DNA of 64,000 nt, taken from NCBI GenBank assembly GCA_935421135.1, contig OW285190.1, forward strand, positions 14,146,501 through 14,210,500, given 5' to 3'. Both the position numbers and the translations under genes were made by a program. Position 1 is the first letter of the stretch. Each line of letters begins with the position of its first letter. This DNA is from Bugulina stolonifera (lineage: Eukaryota > Bryozoa > Gymnolaemata > Cheilostomatida > Bugulidae). The notes beneath the pieces are model-generated. The model saw only the letters and a list, made by a program, of their open reading frames with translations. It was not told where the DNA came from and ran no database searches. Shown piece by piece: positions 39,001-48,363 of the stretch.

Positions 39001-41575
39001 TCTCACTCTTTCACCATTTTAGCGATTATACGACAGAAGCGGCATGGTAAATAGATAGTGTAGGAATAGTATAGCAGTATTAAATAGTAGTGCATAATGT
39101 AGACCTTTTAGTAGTGCCATAGCAAAGGTCGATATTATAGCGACCTGTATCGACGATATAACAGTGGCGGATCCAGAGCACTTGTGGACCCTTGTCCACT
39201 ATTGTGTGGAAAACACTGTTTTTGGATTTATAGTGTTCTTGTGTTCTCAAGTATACAAAACCGACTCTGGATCCGCTCCTTTTATATATTACATTGATAA
39301 TTACGCACATTCCTGTTTACAAGATTTAGAATATTTCATATTAGAATATTTATTTATTTGCCATTCAATTTTTTTAAAATTTAAATTAGTCTCTTCTCCT
39401 TCCCCACTGCTTTCCTGAAGATGAAATTGTCTTTTATCATTTTATATTCTAGATTAGTGGCATGGTTTCGTTTCCATCAAAATTCTTCAATATAAATAGT
39501 ATCTGTTGTTCTTTTATAATTTCCTTTATTTCTTCACTGTTGATACAATATACATAATATGTAGGCCTACATGTAAGATAAATAAACTTATTGACTTGAA
39601 ACTGCTGCTACCGAAAACTGATGATTTACTTTCAATTCCAGCTAAGGAGGGTTGGAAACTAATATTTTGTTTGCTGTAAATATGTCATATTTATTACAGT
39701 TATATTAATTTATGTTACAGGATTCAGAAACGTTAAGGAAGCTGTAGAGGCATGTCTAGACGTGTTGAACCCACCGATTAACCCTCCAACATCACTCAAC
39801 GATGATCAGAAATCTTGTATTAAACTCCTTCTTTCATTTCTACATGAAGTCGGGGTGAGCAGTAGATATATGATTATCCTCTAACAGCAGTGTGTGGAAT
39901 AAAGTGCTCCCACCAAGTCTGCGCCTATTCTATTCTACATTGTATGTGACTGAATCGGAATACAAAGTTGTCTTTCCATGACGATAAAGGCAGTTGACCT
40001 GCATTTCTTTGCATCATTGCAGTTAGCAGTAGCTGAAGTCTAAATATAGATAACACCTTCCATAGAAAGAGTTGTGGTACTCAGACTAGCTAATACCTTT
40101 GTCTATAAGATTGTGTAAGACTTTAATATTACTCTTATTGCATAAACTTTTCATTGCTGGCTCTTGTATTTTACTAGTTTTACTGTTGCATATTTTAGTG
40201 TTCATCGAAAGAGTTTTATATTGAGCTAATGGGTCAGTTCATTGATGGAGATCAGGAGTTGCGTTCCTTCATCATGGATATGTTTAATATGTGTGGTCTC
40301 AATGACCGCCATCATTTCTTCACCAAGGAGATTGATTCATGGGATACATGGGCATTCGAAGGTGTAGACAGGAAAACCAAAGTGGCAGATATATGTGACA
40401 ATTGGCTAGAAAAGTAAGAGCAAGTCAAATATTTTGCTTTGTCACTATTTTGTCAAGATTTAAATAACTGTATGAATACCACAATGTACATGTATATCTG
40501 AGTGGTACATGAATTGTCAAATGAATGGATGTTTTGGTTGGGAGTCAGTCATATGTTCATGGTGTATTCTAGATGGATGACAAGATTCAAAACCCACTTG
40601 AAGGAGGGAATAGAGATGTTAAAGAGAGGTCAAGCTATACATACTAGAGTAGGTAGAGGAGGTGCTAGTAGAGGTCAGGCTAAAAAAGCAGCAGATAAGC
40701 GAGCATATACAGGTAGGTGCATTACGTACGTATTACTGTAGTGGCTAACAAGCGTCACCTTGCTATGTTTCATTTTACAAGAAGACGACTCCCAAAATAT
40801 TTGCCCATCTATAATAATTATTCTAATTGCTGATACGTACACAGTGACGTTCAATGAACCTCCAAGCAACAATGTGGTAGAGAAGGCCACATGGATAGAA
40901 TGCATCAACTACTTCTGTGAAATGCAAGTCTCTGCTGAACTGAACAAGGTGAAGGCTGTACAGCAGGCAGATGACAAACTCGTGGAAACTAAGAATACAG
41001 TTTTAGTTCTCCCCAAGTTACAAGTGTGAGTAGCGACTGAATGTTCAGTGTGTTTGACTATGTTTAGCTACCAGGTGTTATACTCATATATTATGAAATA
41101 CTCTGAGAGACTCGGAGACTGTGACATTTTAGTGCATGTTCTCAAAACTGGTTCCATTTTAATTTGGTTAAATGCTAGCATCATTTAGGCCTACTCGTAT
41201 ATGGTATTATTCCATGCAGTGTATAACTTGAATGTTTAATGTGTATCAAACAGGAAACCAGCCCTCGTGAGACTGGGAGAACTTCATACCGGTGCTACTT
41301 CCTGTAAACCAGAGAGAGAGACTGTCCTCTGCACCAACGACCTCCGTAAGTACCACAAGAATGGACACGGTGAATGGGCTCTCTTGCCTGGACAATTACA
41401 TGGCTTTGTTCCATTTATTAAACAACCTGTTAGTAGGGTGTACATGAACCCGTTCCCTAGTCCTGTTGACAAATACGATCACTACCAGCAGGAACCCATT
41501 CTAATCACATTGAAAACTTCCCCAAAATATTTCCTTCATGAAGAATCATATCCAGTCCCAGAAGTAGTCATGTGA
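18046..41575 (+). CDS. large WD-repeat protein, WDR87/WDR97-like
   Basis: Forty exons give 2197 residues with every junction in phase. They start at 18046, 18431, 18740, 19187, 19713, 19934, 20426, 20757, 21510, 21995, 23090, 23485, 23787, 24014, 24662, 26436, 26864, 27298, 27559, 28114, 28686, 29312, 30630, 31221, 32690, 33257, 33594, 34081, 34710, 35253, 35776, 36845, 37649, 38233, 38625, 39721, 40199, 40573, 40845 and 41254. The N-terminal ~900 residues hold degenerate WD/beta-propeller blades (AAFDGSIKVWSSDW; LSADQTMRVWN; SASLDGTIRIWSD). A charged linker follows, then a 304-residue serine-rich exon, Lys/Glu-rich helical segments, a proline hinge (TPPPPPPREPTPSPSPPPPP) and a helical C-terminal domain with the pattern FFPDEWFQQYFPN to the end PEVVM. 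In size and order this resembles WDR87/WDR97, proteins linked to cilia or sperm flagella. The family call is from architecture, not alignment. Exon 13 (33 nt) can be skipped in frame; exon 2 is a 21-nt microexon. Confidence 0.85.
20090..20425 (+). repeat. acceptor-type intronic repeat, open in frame
   Basis: This intron is filled by degenerate units of about 22-50 bp with the core CTACAGGTGTTTACTGTATATAT. The core matches the intron's own 3' splice site and the first bases of the next exon (CTACAG|GTGTTTACC). The intron is 336 bp, a multiple of three, and contains no stop in the gene's frame. Confidence 0.8.
20915..21200 (+). repeat. 32-bp intronic minisatellite copying the splice donor
   Basis: About nine near-identical 32-bp units (core GTGAGTAGAATACTATGATA) start at the donor of the exon ending 20919 (GACAA|GTAAGTAGAG). 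Each unit holds ACAAGTGAGT or ACAAGTAAGT, so every copy is a potential donor. Units vary at only two or three positions, which points to recent expansion. Confidence 0.95.
22557..22675 (-). rRNA. 5S ribosomal RNA gene, minus copy
   Basis: About 119 bases read on the minus strand start GTCTACGGCCATATCACG and end ...GTAGGCTT, with the terminal stem GUCUAC/GUAGGC and the usual internal control region (GGATGGGTGACCGCCTGGGA). It differs from the plus-strand copy at two positions in helix III/loop B (AAAGCTAAACA versus GAAGCTAAGCA). A run of A on the plus strand (TTTT on the transcript) follows the 3' end, consistent with Pol III termination. It lies within an intron of the WD-repeat gene, antisense to it. 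Confidence 0.95.
22810..22928 (+). rRNA. 5S ribosomal RNA gene, plus copy
   Basis: About 119 bases start GTCTACGGCC and end GTAGGCTT, followed by TTTGCTTTT as a Pol III terminator. The internal A box, intermediate element and C box region (GAAGCTAAGCAACG, GGATGGGTGACC) look intact. It is divergent from the other 5S copy, with 134 bp between their 5' ends, and has the same orientation as the host gene. This version matches general animal 5S consensus at the two positions where the pair differs. Confidence 0.95.
24152..26435. other. long introns of the WD-repeat gene around a 39-nt exon
   Basis: Apart from the 39-nt exon at 24662-24700, this stretch is intronic. That exon is phase 1 on both sides and completes a blade ending LLISAGH. 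The rest is AT-rich with many TACATGTA octamers and the fold-back element at 25453-25571. No independent gene was seen. Confidence 0.6.
25453..25571. mobile_element. short palindromic MITE or fold-back element
   Basis: Arms of about 45 bp are near-perfect inverted repeats: TTTTTATTTTGATTTATTTC, then TAATATTTCAACGCTCATCCGAG, and their complement. They are separated by about 30 bp that is itself partly palindromic (ATCATCATTTATCCTCTGATGATGAT). No coding. It sits in an intron of the WD-repeat gene. Confidence 0.75.
28007..28066 (+). repeat. 9-bp tandem repeat (GGTTATAGT)n
   Basis: About seven units of GGTTATAGT with variants (GGTTATAGC, GGTTTTAGT, GGTCATAGT) lie in the WD-repeat gene's intron ahead of the exon at 28114. 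Confidence 0.85.
30224..30560 (+). promoter_or_regulatory. possible alternative 3' end of the WD-repeat gene
   Basis: Reading past the donor at 30223 adds 18 codons and a stop at 30278-30280. An AATAAA follows at 30549-30554. A transcript ending here would keep the propeller region and serine-rich exon and drop the proline hinge and C-terminal domain. This is inferred from sequence; the splice to 30630 is in phase and gives the full-length form. Confidence 0.35.
34447..34545. repeat. imperfect inverted repeat in intron
   Basis: Arms of about 36 bp (GAGTTCCAATCATGTGAG...TGTGGAGTTGT and its diverged complement) flank a 25-base spacer. It may be a decayed fold-back element within the WD-repeat gene. 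Confidence 0.5.
34905..35262 (+). repeat. intronic minisatellite ending in the splice acceptor
   Basis: About eleven degenerate units of 25-40 bp with the core GTAAATGTAGGTCACATA lead directly into the exon at 35253. The last unit supplies the real acceptor (AATGTAG|GTCACATTTGG), so each unit holds a potential 3' splice site followed by the first bases of the exon. Confidence 0.85.
35560..35718 (+). repeat. 29-bp intronic minisatellite
   Basis: Five to six units of about 29 bp with the core CAATGTTAATCACATGTGGT lie between the WD-repeat exons at 35253 and 35776. Unlike neighbouring arrays it is not anchored on a splice site. Confidence 0.85.
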
Positions 41576-42318
41576 TATATTTATGTATCATACACCTTCC
41601 ACTCTCTATGTGCCTGTTTTCTCACATTTCATTGCCCTGACTTCTAGTTGTGTCTACAAAATATATCTCATACGTCCTATTCGTCAATACGTCATATACG
41701 TCAATACGTCATATACAATGTGTTTAATCAACGTGTGTATGTAATACTGGAATGGACTGACCACTTCTAATTTTAAAATGTGTACTATTTGTTTTTCTTC
41801 TCACTACAATATCTCTATTTTACTATCATCATATTTTAATGATGTAATTACTCTATTACCACAGTGTATATTATGCTACAGAATGTGCACCTGTGTATTT
41901 TATTATCTTACATGTCCGTCCATTTTCTGCTCATATGTATTTAGTTATTTTTGATGGAATTTCTCTTACTTTTATTACATAATGCTCAATCACTCACTTG
42001 TTCCACTAGATTAGTGCGACAATAAAACGTGAATTTATTTGATCCTCACTTTCTTATTTGTCAAAATTAAAAAACCAAAATTCATATTAGAATAATACAA
42101 AATAACACAACATGCACTAAATAGGCCTAATGGTACATGTACTGTATATATATATATATATGTTAGATTACTCTGACCCGGAGCATGTATAGAACACATT
42201 GTACTTGAACCTGACAGTAAATTGCTGTATAATAATTCACAATAAAGTACAGGTTGTGGAGATTACAGCACACAACACAGACATGGCTTGACAACAACTC
42301 CATAAAGTAGTATGTATA
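41576..42318. other. convergent intergenic region with poly(A) signals
   Basis: Between the WD-repeat stop codon and the stop of the minus-strand Ser/Tyr/Cys-rich gene. An AATAAA (42022) lies downstream of the WD-repeat gene, and there is a short (TA)n run near 42149-42162. The direct repeat CATACGTCAATACGTCATATACGTC lies near 41670-41712. No gene was seen. Confidence 0.5.
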
Positions 42319-44187
42319 TCAGCAGAATGGACCAGCACCTGGCCAGTTAGCCATGCCCATTGTAGGTGGACAGCAAGCACCACCACAGTTACCAATGCCC
42401 ATAGCAGGAGGTAAGCAAGCACCTGCACAACTTTTTTTGTCACTATGGCATGCACCTATAATGGAAAGATCATGTCCATGATGTTGTAACCTCTCTATAA
42501 CAATTATTTCATATTGCTTCTGCGAAAATTTAAACTTCGGGAGAAGATAACTCACAGTTTTATCAGTTGCATGCTGTAGTATTGTACAAATTAATTGTTG
42601 TATTAAAAAGATGTCCAAGCTGAAATGCTTATATTATGGCATGCTTACTAGTACAGGCAGTTTTCTTATTGCTTCCCTTAGACTTCCCACAGCAGCAGCC
42701 CATTGAGCAGCCCATGGATAGTGCTCCTTGAGATATGAGCTGTGCTGTGTAGTATGAATTATAATACTGGTAATATGCAGCGTAGTAGGCAGTCCATGGA
42801 TCTAGGGGTAATCTCTTCCCTGAACATAGTTATTACTATTAGTTAGTAGAACATTTGGAGTAAATAAACAAAAACATGAAATTTTCTAAACTCTAGAGGG
42901 CGTTGTAATGGCCAATGATCTCCAATTTAATACATTCCATGTTTTTTATTAGTGATAAGTTGACGTTTTTGTGGATGATAGGGTGGAAAACACAAGCATC
43001 GTCTCAGAAAATGTGAATATGGATCTGCAATGACCCAGATGTGCTCATATTATATTGTGATGGTACGCCAAATCGTATCTTACATCTGACACTCATTATT
43101 GTGTGCATACATGTATATATCTGCTTGTACTTTACCCCTATATTGTTGTATATGACTATATGATTATATCTAAGTCTTTTTAATGCCTTTTATACCCATG
43201 TACAGAGGCCCGACCTCTCAGAATCCATTGATATTCATTTTGTACATGAATTGGACCATTATAAGCAACTTTTGTAGAACCCGACCTATTTTGGGTCGGC
43301 CGTCGGGCTTCCGGCGGCCATCTTGTTGCGCAACTTCCGGACGACCACACGTCGTCTTTTCCCGACGGTTTGTCGGCCGGAAGTCCTTATACTATATAAA
43401 GGGCACTGTTTTACTGTTCATTGTCTCAGTCTACACTTGGCTTTCAATAAAGACACATCTATACTTGATACAGAGACTTTTACTTCCTTTTGTCAGGTCA
43501 TTCGCTTAGCGAACCGCCTACTAGGTCGGATCACTCTCTTTCATTGTATAGTCTGAAGGTCAGACTTGGGACCAGATGGGTCGTCTTTGGTAGTTCTTGG
43601 GCTACTGAGACCGCTCGATCTTTCATGTAATGCGAAGTCCTATTACCACTCATAGGCACTTCATTTCTGGGTCGATAGTCGTCCAAGGACGACCGCACCA
43701 AATCACAGAAACCATTACAATATAATAGGTCTACTTATAGTGTTAGGCACCAATTTCAACTTTATGTTTTTCAGTCAATATTTAATTCTAATTAAATTTT
43801 ATCTGTTATATAATCAGCGAGCCAAACTACTCAACTGTCAAAAAGATGCAGACAGTTTGGAGAAGTGATCTGTTGCTACAGAATATTACATACAGGATAA
43901 GCTGATATTCATCAGTCATCAGTGATACTATGATGCTGACTGCTTAGAATAAAGTGTGGCGTGGCATCATTCTTTCTTTAGACATTTAATTTAAACATAT
44001 AGGTTTATAAAATCTCATTTTACTCACCACCATGTGATTGAGGTGGTCCGTCTTTCCTGGTGAACTTGTTACTTTGAGCTGTTCTGCTGCTGCTACTAGT
44101 AGATCCACTGCCACTACGACTACTACTACTACTTCCACTACGAGTCGCACTGCCGCTGCCACTTCCACTGTAGCTGCCACTCGACAT
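42319..44187 (-). CDS. Ser-rich/Tyr-rich/Cys-rich small protein (family member 1)
   Basis: Three minus-strand exons, 44187-44028, 42819-42649 and 42455-42319, join in frame to 155 residues. Exon 1 is almost all Ser/Gly/Arg (MSSGSYSGSGSGSATRSGSS...). Exon 2 is Tyr-rich, then cysteine-rich (DPWTAYYAAYYQYYNSYYTA; MGCSMGCCCGKSKG). Exon 3 is a Cys/Gly/Pro tail with repeated blocks (GACLPPAMGIGNC, GACCPPTMGMANW). Both introns are phase 1. No signal peptide or membrane segment is visible. The composition recalls structural proteins such as keratin-associated or byssal/silk-type proteins, but I recognise no family. A 664-bp solo LTR lies in the first intron. It is one of four similar genes on this strand. 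Confidence 0.7.
43056..43719 (+). mobile_element. solo LTR, family A copy 1
   Basis: A 664-bp sequence begins TGTGATGGTACG and ends AACCATTACA, with near-matching TGTRATGGT/ACCATTACA termini. It carries a TATATAAAGGG promoter near 43393 and an AATAAA near 43446, the order expected of U3-R. ATAT lies directly on both sides, compatible with a 4-bp target duplication. Blocks such as CCCGACCTATTTTGGGTCGG, CTACTAGGTCGGATCACTCT and CTTTCATGTAATG recur in the copy at 62295-63012. It sits in an intron of family member 1. No internal retroelement region is attached. Confidence 0.8.
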
Positions 44188-44475
44188 TTTATTATTGTAA
44201 ACTAAGCTAAGAGTATTGGAGAAGCTGACTGAGTTACTAGACTTGTATAACCACCATTGTTTGAGAGTATGTCCACAGACCAGCTGATTGTACGACAGCT
44301 AATTCCGCTGTCTTGAATACTAGGACTAACGATTACTATTTAAGTAATCCCAATAATCTTCCATAATATTTTTGTGCGATTGTTTTGGTTTTACATTTTT
44401 TTCTGTTTGCAATATGCTTACATTGCTGTTCTGAAACACTTGCTGGCAGTAATGCTCAATAATGTCATTTTCAAC

Positions 44476-45122
44476 TTATCTTCTTGGAAAAGGTGGAGGA
44501 GGTGTGTACATGCAGTCGTAAGCACAGGGAGCGTAGCTAGGAGCACAGTATGGGGAGAAACTTCTCATTGTGTTATAGTATGTTTGAAGGTACATCATAT
44601 AGGGAGTAACGCAGCCTCTATTGGCCATAGCTTTTGGCGGAATTCCTCCATACCCTAAAGACATGACAAGCAAATGGAATATTGATTGCTAGAATATCTT
44701 AACTACACAAGTCATGTAGTTATAGCCTAAAGCAGATGCTAAAATGAATAGACAGATGGCAAAGGAAATAATGATTTTCATTTTGACATCAAATCATCAC
44801 AAATAGTAAATAACCCACATCTTCAAATCACAAGGTATTCGTATCCATGTTTGTAGCCATGTAGTTTTTCTCACCCGGCCTTCTGTTGAATACCTAATGA
44901 ATGTACTAGTAACGTCTGCGAACCTGGGAACTGCCATCTTATACAGGTTTAGTAGTTAATGATAATCATGATGATAGTAACCAAACCCGTACCTCCAGTG
45001 CTACTTCCACCATAACCGGAAGACTGTGCGTTTCCACTTGAGTAATAGGAAGAACCGCCTCCTGGGCTGCTTCCTGAACCATATACTGACTTAGAACCAG
45101 ATTTGCCTGATGAGGAAGGCAT
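44476..45122 (-). CDS. Ser/Gly-rich, Tyr-rich small protein (family member 2)
   Basis: Two minus-strand exons, 45122-44993 and 44654-44476, join at a phase-1 Gly codon to 102 residues. Exon 1 is MPSSSGKSGSKSVYGSGSSP and more Ser/Gly/Tyr. Exon 2 has PYMMYLQTYYNTM, a cysteine/proline segment (YCAPSYAPCAYDCMY) and ends PPPPFPRR. An in-frame ATG 51 bases further upstream is possible, but the chosen start aligns with the MSS/MPSS starts of members 1 and 3. It lies about 300 bp from member 1, head-to-tail. No signal peptide was seen. Function unknown. Confidence 0.65.
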
Positions 45123-45198
45123 GTTGAGCTGAAACTGTATAACTTGGTTTACAGCTGTAATTAAACTATCCATGCCATGGATGAAGGTAAATGCAATT

Positions 45199-45653
45199 TA
45201 TAAGGTAATTAGATATGAACCTTTCAAATTTTTCACTAAAAATAAAAAACACAACCTGCAAACACGTTTTTGGAGCAGTTGTTTTAAAAAAAAATATACA
45301 CTGTGACATCACAATGTATTTTGCAGGTGATGGCAATTAGAAACCTCCTTTCACATGTCCAATAACAACGCTCGTAGTCGAAGCAAAATTGTGCACAGTG
45401 ATTGGATAATAAGACCTATTGTTTATTTTATCGTAAAACAGTAATTATTAATTGTTATATTCTATTTCATGCACAGGTTTACACTAATTATTGGACATGT
45501 GAAAGGAGGTTTCTAATTGCCAACTCCTGCAGAATAATCCACTTCTGATTGGACAGTGGATATTTTTAAAAACTGCTCAAAAAAACGTGTTTGCAGGTTG
45601 TATTTTTTATTTTTATTGACAAATTTGAAATGTTCATATCAAATTACCTTATA
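45199..45653. mobile_element. long fold-back (terminal inverted repeat) element
   Basis: Ends TATAAGGTAATT and AATTACCTTATA begin two long, imperfect inverted arms of about 160-180 bp. Matching blocks include AACCTGCAAACACGTTTTT and GCAATTAGAAACCTCCTTTC with their complements. The centre is about 100 bp. No transposase coding; non-autonomous. Confidence 0.8.
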
Positions 45654-48363
45654 TATTGTATTTAGCTTTCTTCGTGACATCAATAGTTTAAAGGACAAAC
45701 TCTCTAAAACAATGCAACAATGTACATGTAAGCAAAAGTAACTCAAAAAGAATTTTTGAGAAATAAGTGTTAAGTCACAAGCGATCATTAGTAAATTGGA
45801 GCAACACAGAAAGCATAGTATTGTGCTGTACCATACACTGTGTCATACTAACTGTGCCATACTAGGTTATTTTATCTCTTATGCCTATATGTACATGTAT
45901 GGAAAATCTACCCAGTAGTTTTCTGTGCTGCTCAAAGCCTGAGTGTGGAAGAAAGTTGATGGTGAATCTGAGGTTTCCAAAGAGATGAGCCCAGAGGAGG
46001 ACATGTGAGAGCCGGTGTGATCCAGGGGGAGATAGCACTGATATCTGGTGTATTATTTACAGTGTTATATCAAGGAGTAAGAGAGCTTTTTGGTTATATA
46101 CATGTACATTACAGTCATGTACTAGCTACATTCGAATAATATTATTATGTAATCATAAAATGGAGTAGCTATTATGTATTTGTCATGGTTTCCTGGGGCA
46201 TAAGCGTAAAGACACAGTTTTGTAGGCATGAAGTTTAGACTTTTTTTTATTAGATAATTAATGCACTTACTTATCCATTATAATTATAGGCATCACATGA
46301 CATGTATACTTTTATAGCTTTGATCATAATTAGAGGTTGTCCTCTCTTAATTTACTTTGGGAACAGAAAGATGAGGACCTATAATATGTACATGTACATG
46401 TACTGGTATGTTATTTGATTCATGGTATTTTAGTATTTATCTTAGCACACTATCTTTATGTATGGATTATTCCCAATAGCTACTTCCTGTAATATTGCTT
46501 TGTAAGAAACTATATAAAATGCTAAAAAATAAACAAGAAAGTGCCACTTTTACTTATATTATAATAACACAATAAAACTGTTTATTTCACAAAAAGTTAT
46601 AGCTAGGTGATTTAACATTACAGCATAATGGTGATTGAGTATCATGCATGGGAACCATTGTTGTAAACTTGGAGAACCCAGGCTTGGGTGCAATTAAATA
46701 AAGCCTCACAATGTAGACTAAGGTCCACTAAATAGAAATGAATAGCTGTAAATGGGTGCTGTAAGTTTGAAACACAGTCTCGAGGCTTTATTGAAAAGCC
46801 TCGACAAATTTTCAAGGAGGCTATGATTTCAAAATATTAGTTGAAAGGGGTGGGTGCTTGTTTGCCATTTGGATCACAGTCTACAATTACCCAAAGAAAC
46901 ATGATTTTGACTAAAAAATACATAACTGTAGGGAAAATAATGTAATATAAAGCTGTAGACTAAGCTTTTAATGAAAAAACTATTGTTTAGTTTTGGAGGC
47001 CCATATAGGGACACAGCAATAAAATCTGAAGCTGTTTAAAGCACACTCTAGGCTACATACTACAAGTTTTCAAGGAGGCTATGATGCTGAAATATTGGTT
47101 GAAAGGAGGTGTCCAATGGGAGCCCAGTGACGGTGCCCAGTGTTTGGCATTAGGATCACAGTCTACAATTGCTCCCGGGAACATAATTTTAACATTCAAA
47201 GCACAGAACTATGATGAACTAAAGCTGTAGACTAAGTTTTTAACGTAAAAACTAACATTTTTGTTTTGGAGGCCTGTATAGGGACCCAGTAATAAAATTT
47301 GAAACTGTATAAAGCGCTCTAAGCTACATCTACATGTAGCCTACAAATTTTCAAGGAGGCCCTGATAATATTATCATTATGTTGCTTGAAAGGGGGCGTC
47401 CATAGGGTGCCCAGTGAGCCTGAGACTGATCCATGATATTAGAAAGTATGGTTCATATCTCTCCAGCATACGACAGCTGCTCAATCTACTGAAATCAGCT
47501 ACAGTGTATTACTACATGTATCTAGAAATAATATTATTATTATTGTACTGTTCCATACCGGGTCATACTAACAGTGCCATACTGGGCCATACTAACTGTG
47601 TCATACTGTGTTATATTTTATCTGTAGGCCTAATGAGATTAGGTGATAGGTTGCAGGTTGGTGTTCATATTTTTATGGTAAGCAACAGAGAAACAATATT
47701 TTCATAAAGCATTTAGGTATAACATTTTTGGTTGCATGATTTGTCACTCCACAATTCACCAATCCTCCCTATTTAGAGCAGCAGTAACTAGACAAGTATG
47801 GTACATAAATAGACAGATGCATATACTGTACTCTTCCTTTTCCTATGTTTAGACACCACTGGAGAATGTTTTATTACAATAAACGCGTAATATATAACAC
47901 AACAAGAGTTCCTGTGTGCTACTGGACTAACATGAACCCAATGGCTCCACATGCTATAATAATTGCTATTTAGTTCTTCTGCAGATCACAACCTACTTTA
48001 TAACTACCACAGTTAGTTACCAACAAGTCAACACAATACAGATATAATAAGTTGATAACATATATATATTATTGTACTTATATAAATGCACAGCTGATTA
48101 CATAGTCGCATTGAATAAAACAAGTAGTGGGCAGGAGGTGTAGCTGCTGTATATACCTCAATTACAAGTTAGCAAACCAGAATTATATAACAACATGGTG
48201 GAAACACATGTACAAAAGTTGGTAAGATAACAGGAACCAGAACTGGAGATTATGTACGTACATGTACATGTACGTATATACATGTATATACGTGTACGTA
48301 TATTAAAATACATGCACATGTACATATTATATTTATACATTATTTGGTAAAAAAAATTAAACT
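45654..48363. other. intergenic region with repeats, no gene seen
   Basis: Between the fold-back element and the sulfotransferase gene. It contains the roughly 270-bp tandem repeat at 46805-47410, several TACATGTA octamers and AT-rich filler. The word GTCATACTAACTGTGCCATACT occurs near both 45843 and 47575, suggesting a dispersed repeat. Open frames here are short and unconvincing. Confidence 0.5.
46805..47410 (+). repeat. diverged tandem repeat of about 260-280 bp
   Basis: The segment starting TTTCAAGGAGGCTATGAT recurs at about 46810, 47068 and 47349. Each full unit then has GGATCACAGTCTACAATT, AAAGCTGTAGACTAAG, GTTTTGGAGGCC and TATAGGGAC in the same order. Two full units plus a partial third are present, with roughly 20-25% divergence by eye. 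Confidence 0.85.

Noticed and set aside
42122..42170. Short (TA)n microsatellite as a notable feature
   Set aside because: Ordinary simple repeat in AT-rich intergenic DNA.
43183..43556. Plus-strand frames in the solo LTR
   Set aside because: Fall inside U3/R sequence with a TATA box and AATAAA; similar frames in the copy at 62.4-62.8 kb are not conserved as protein.
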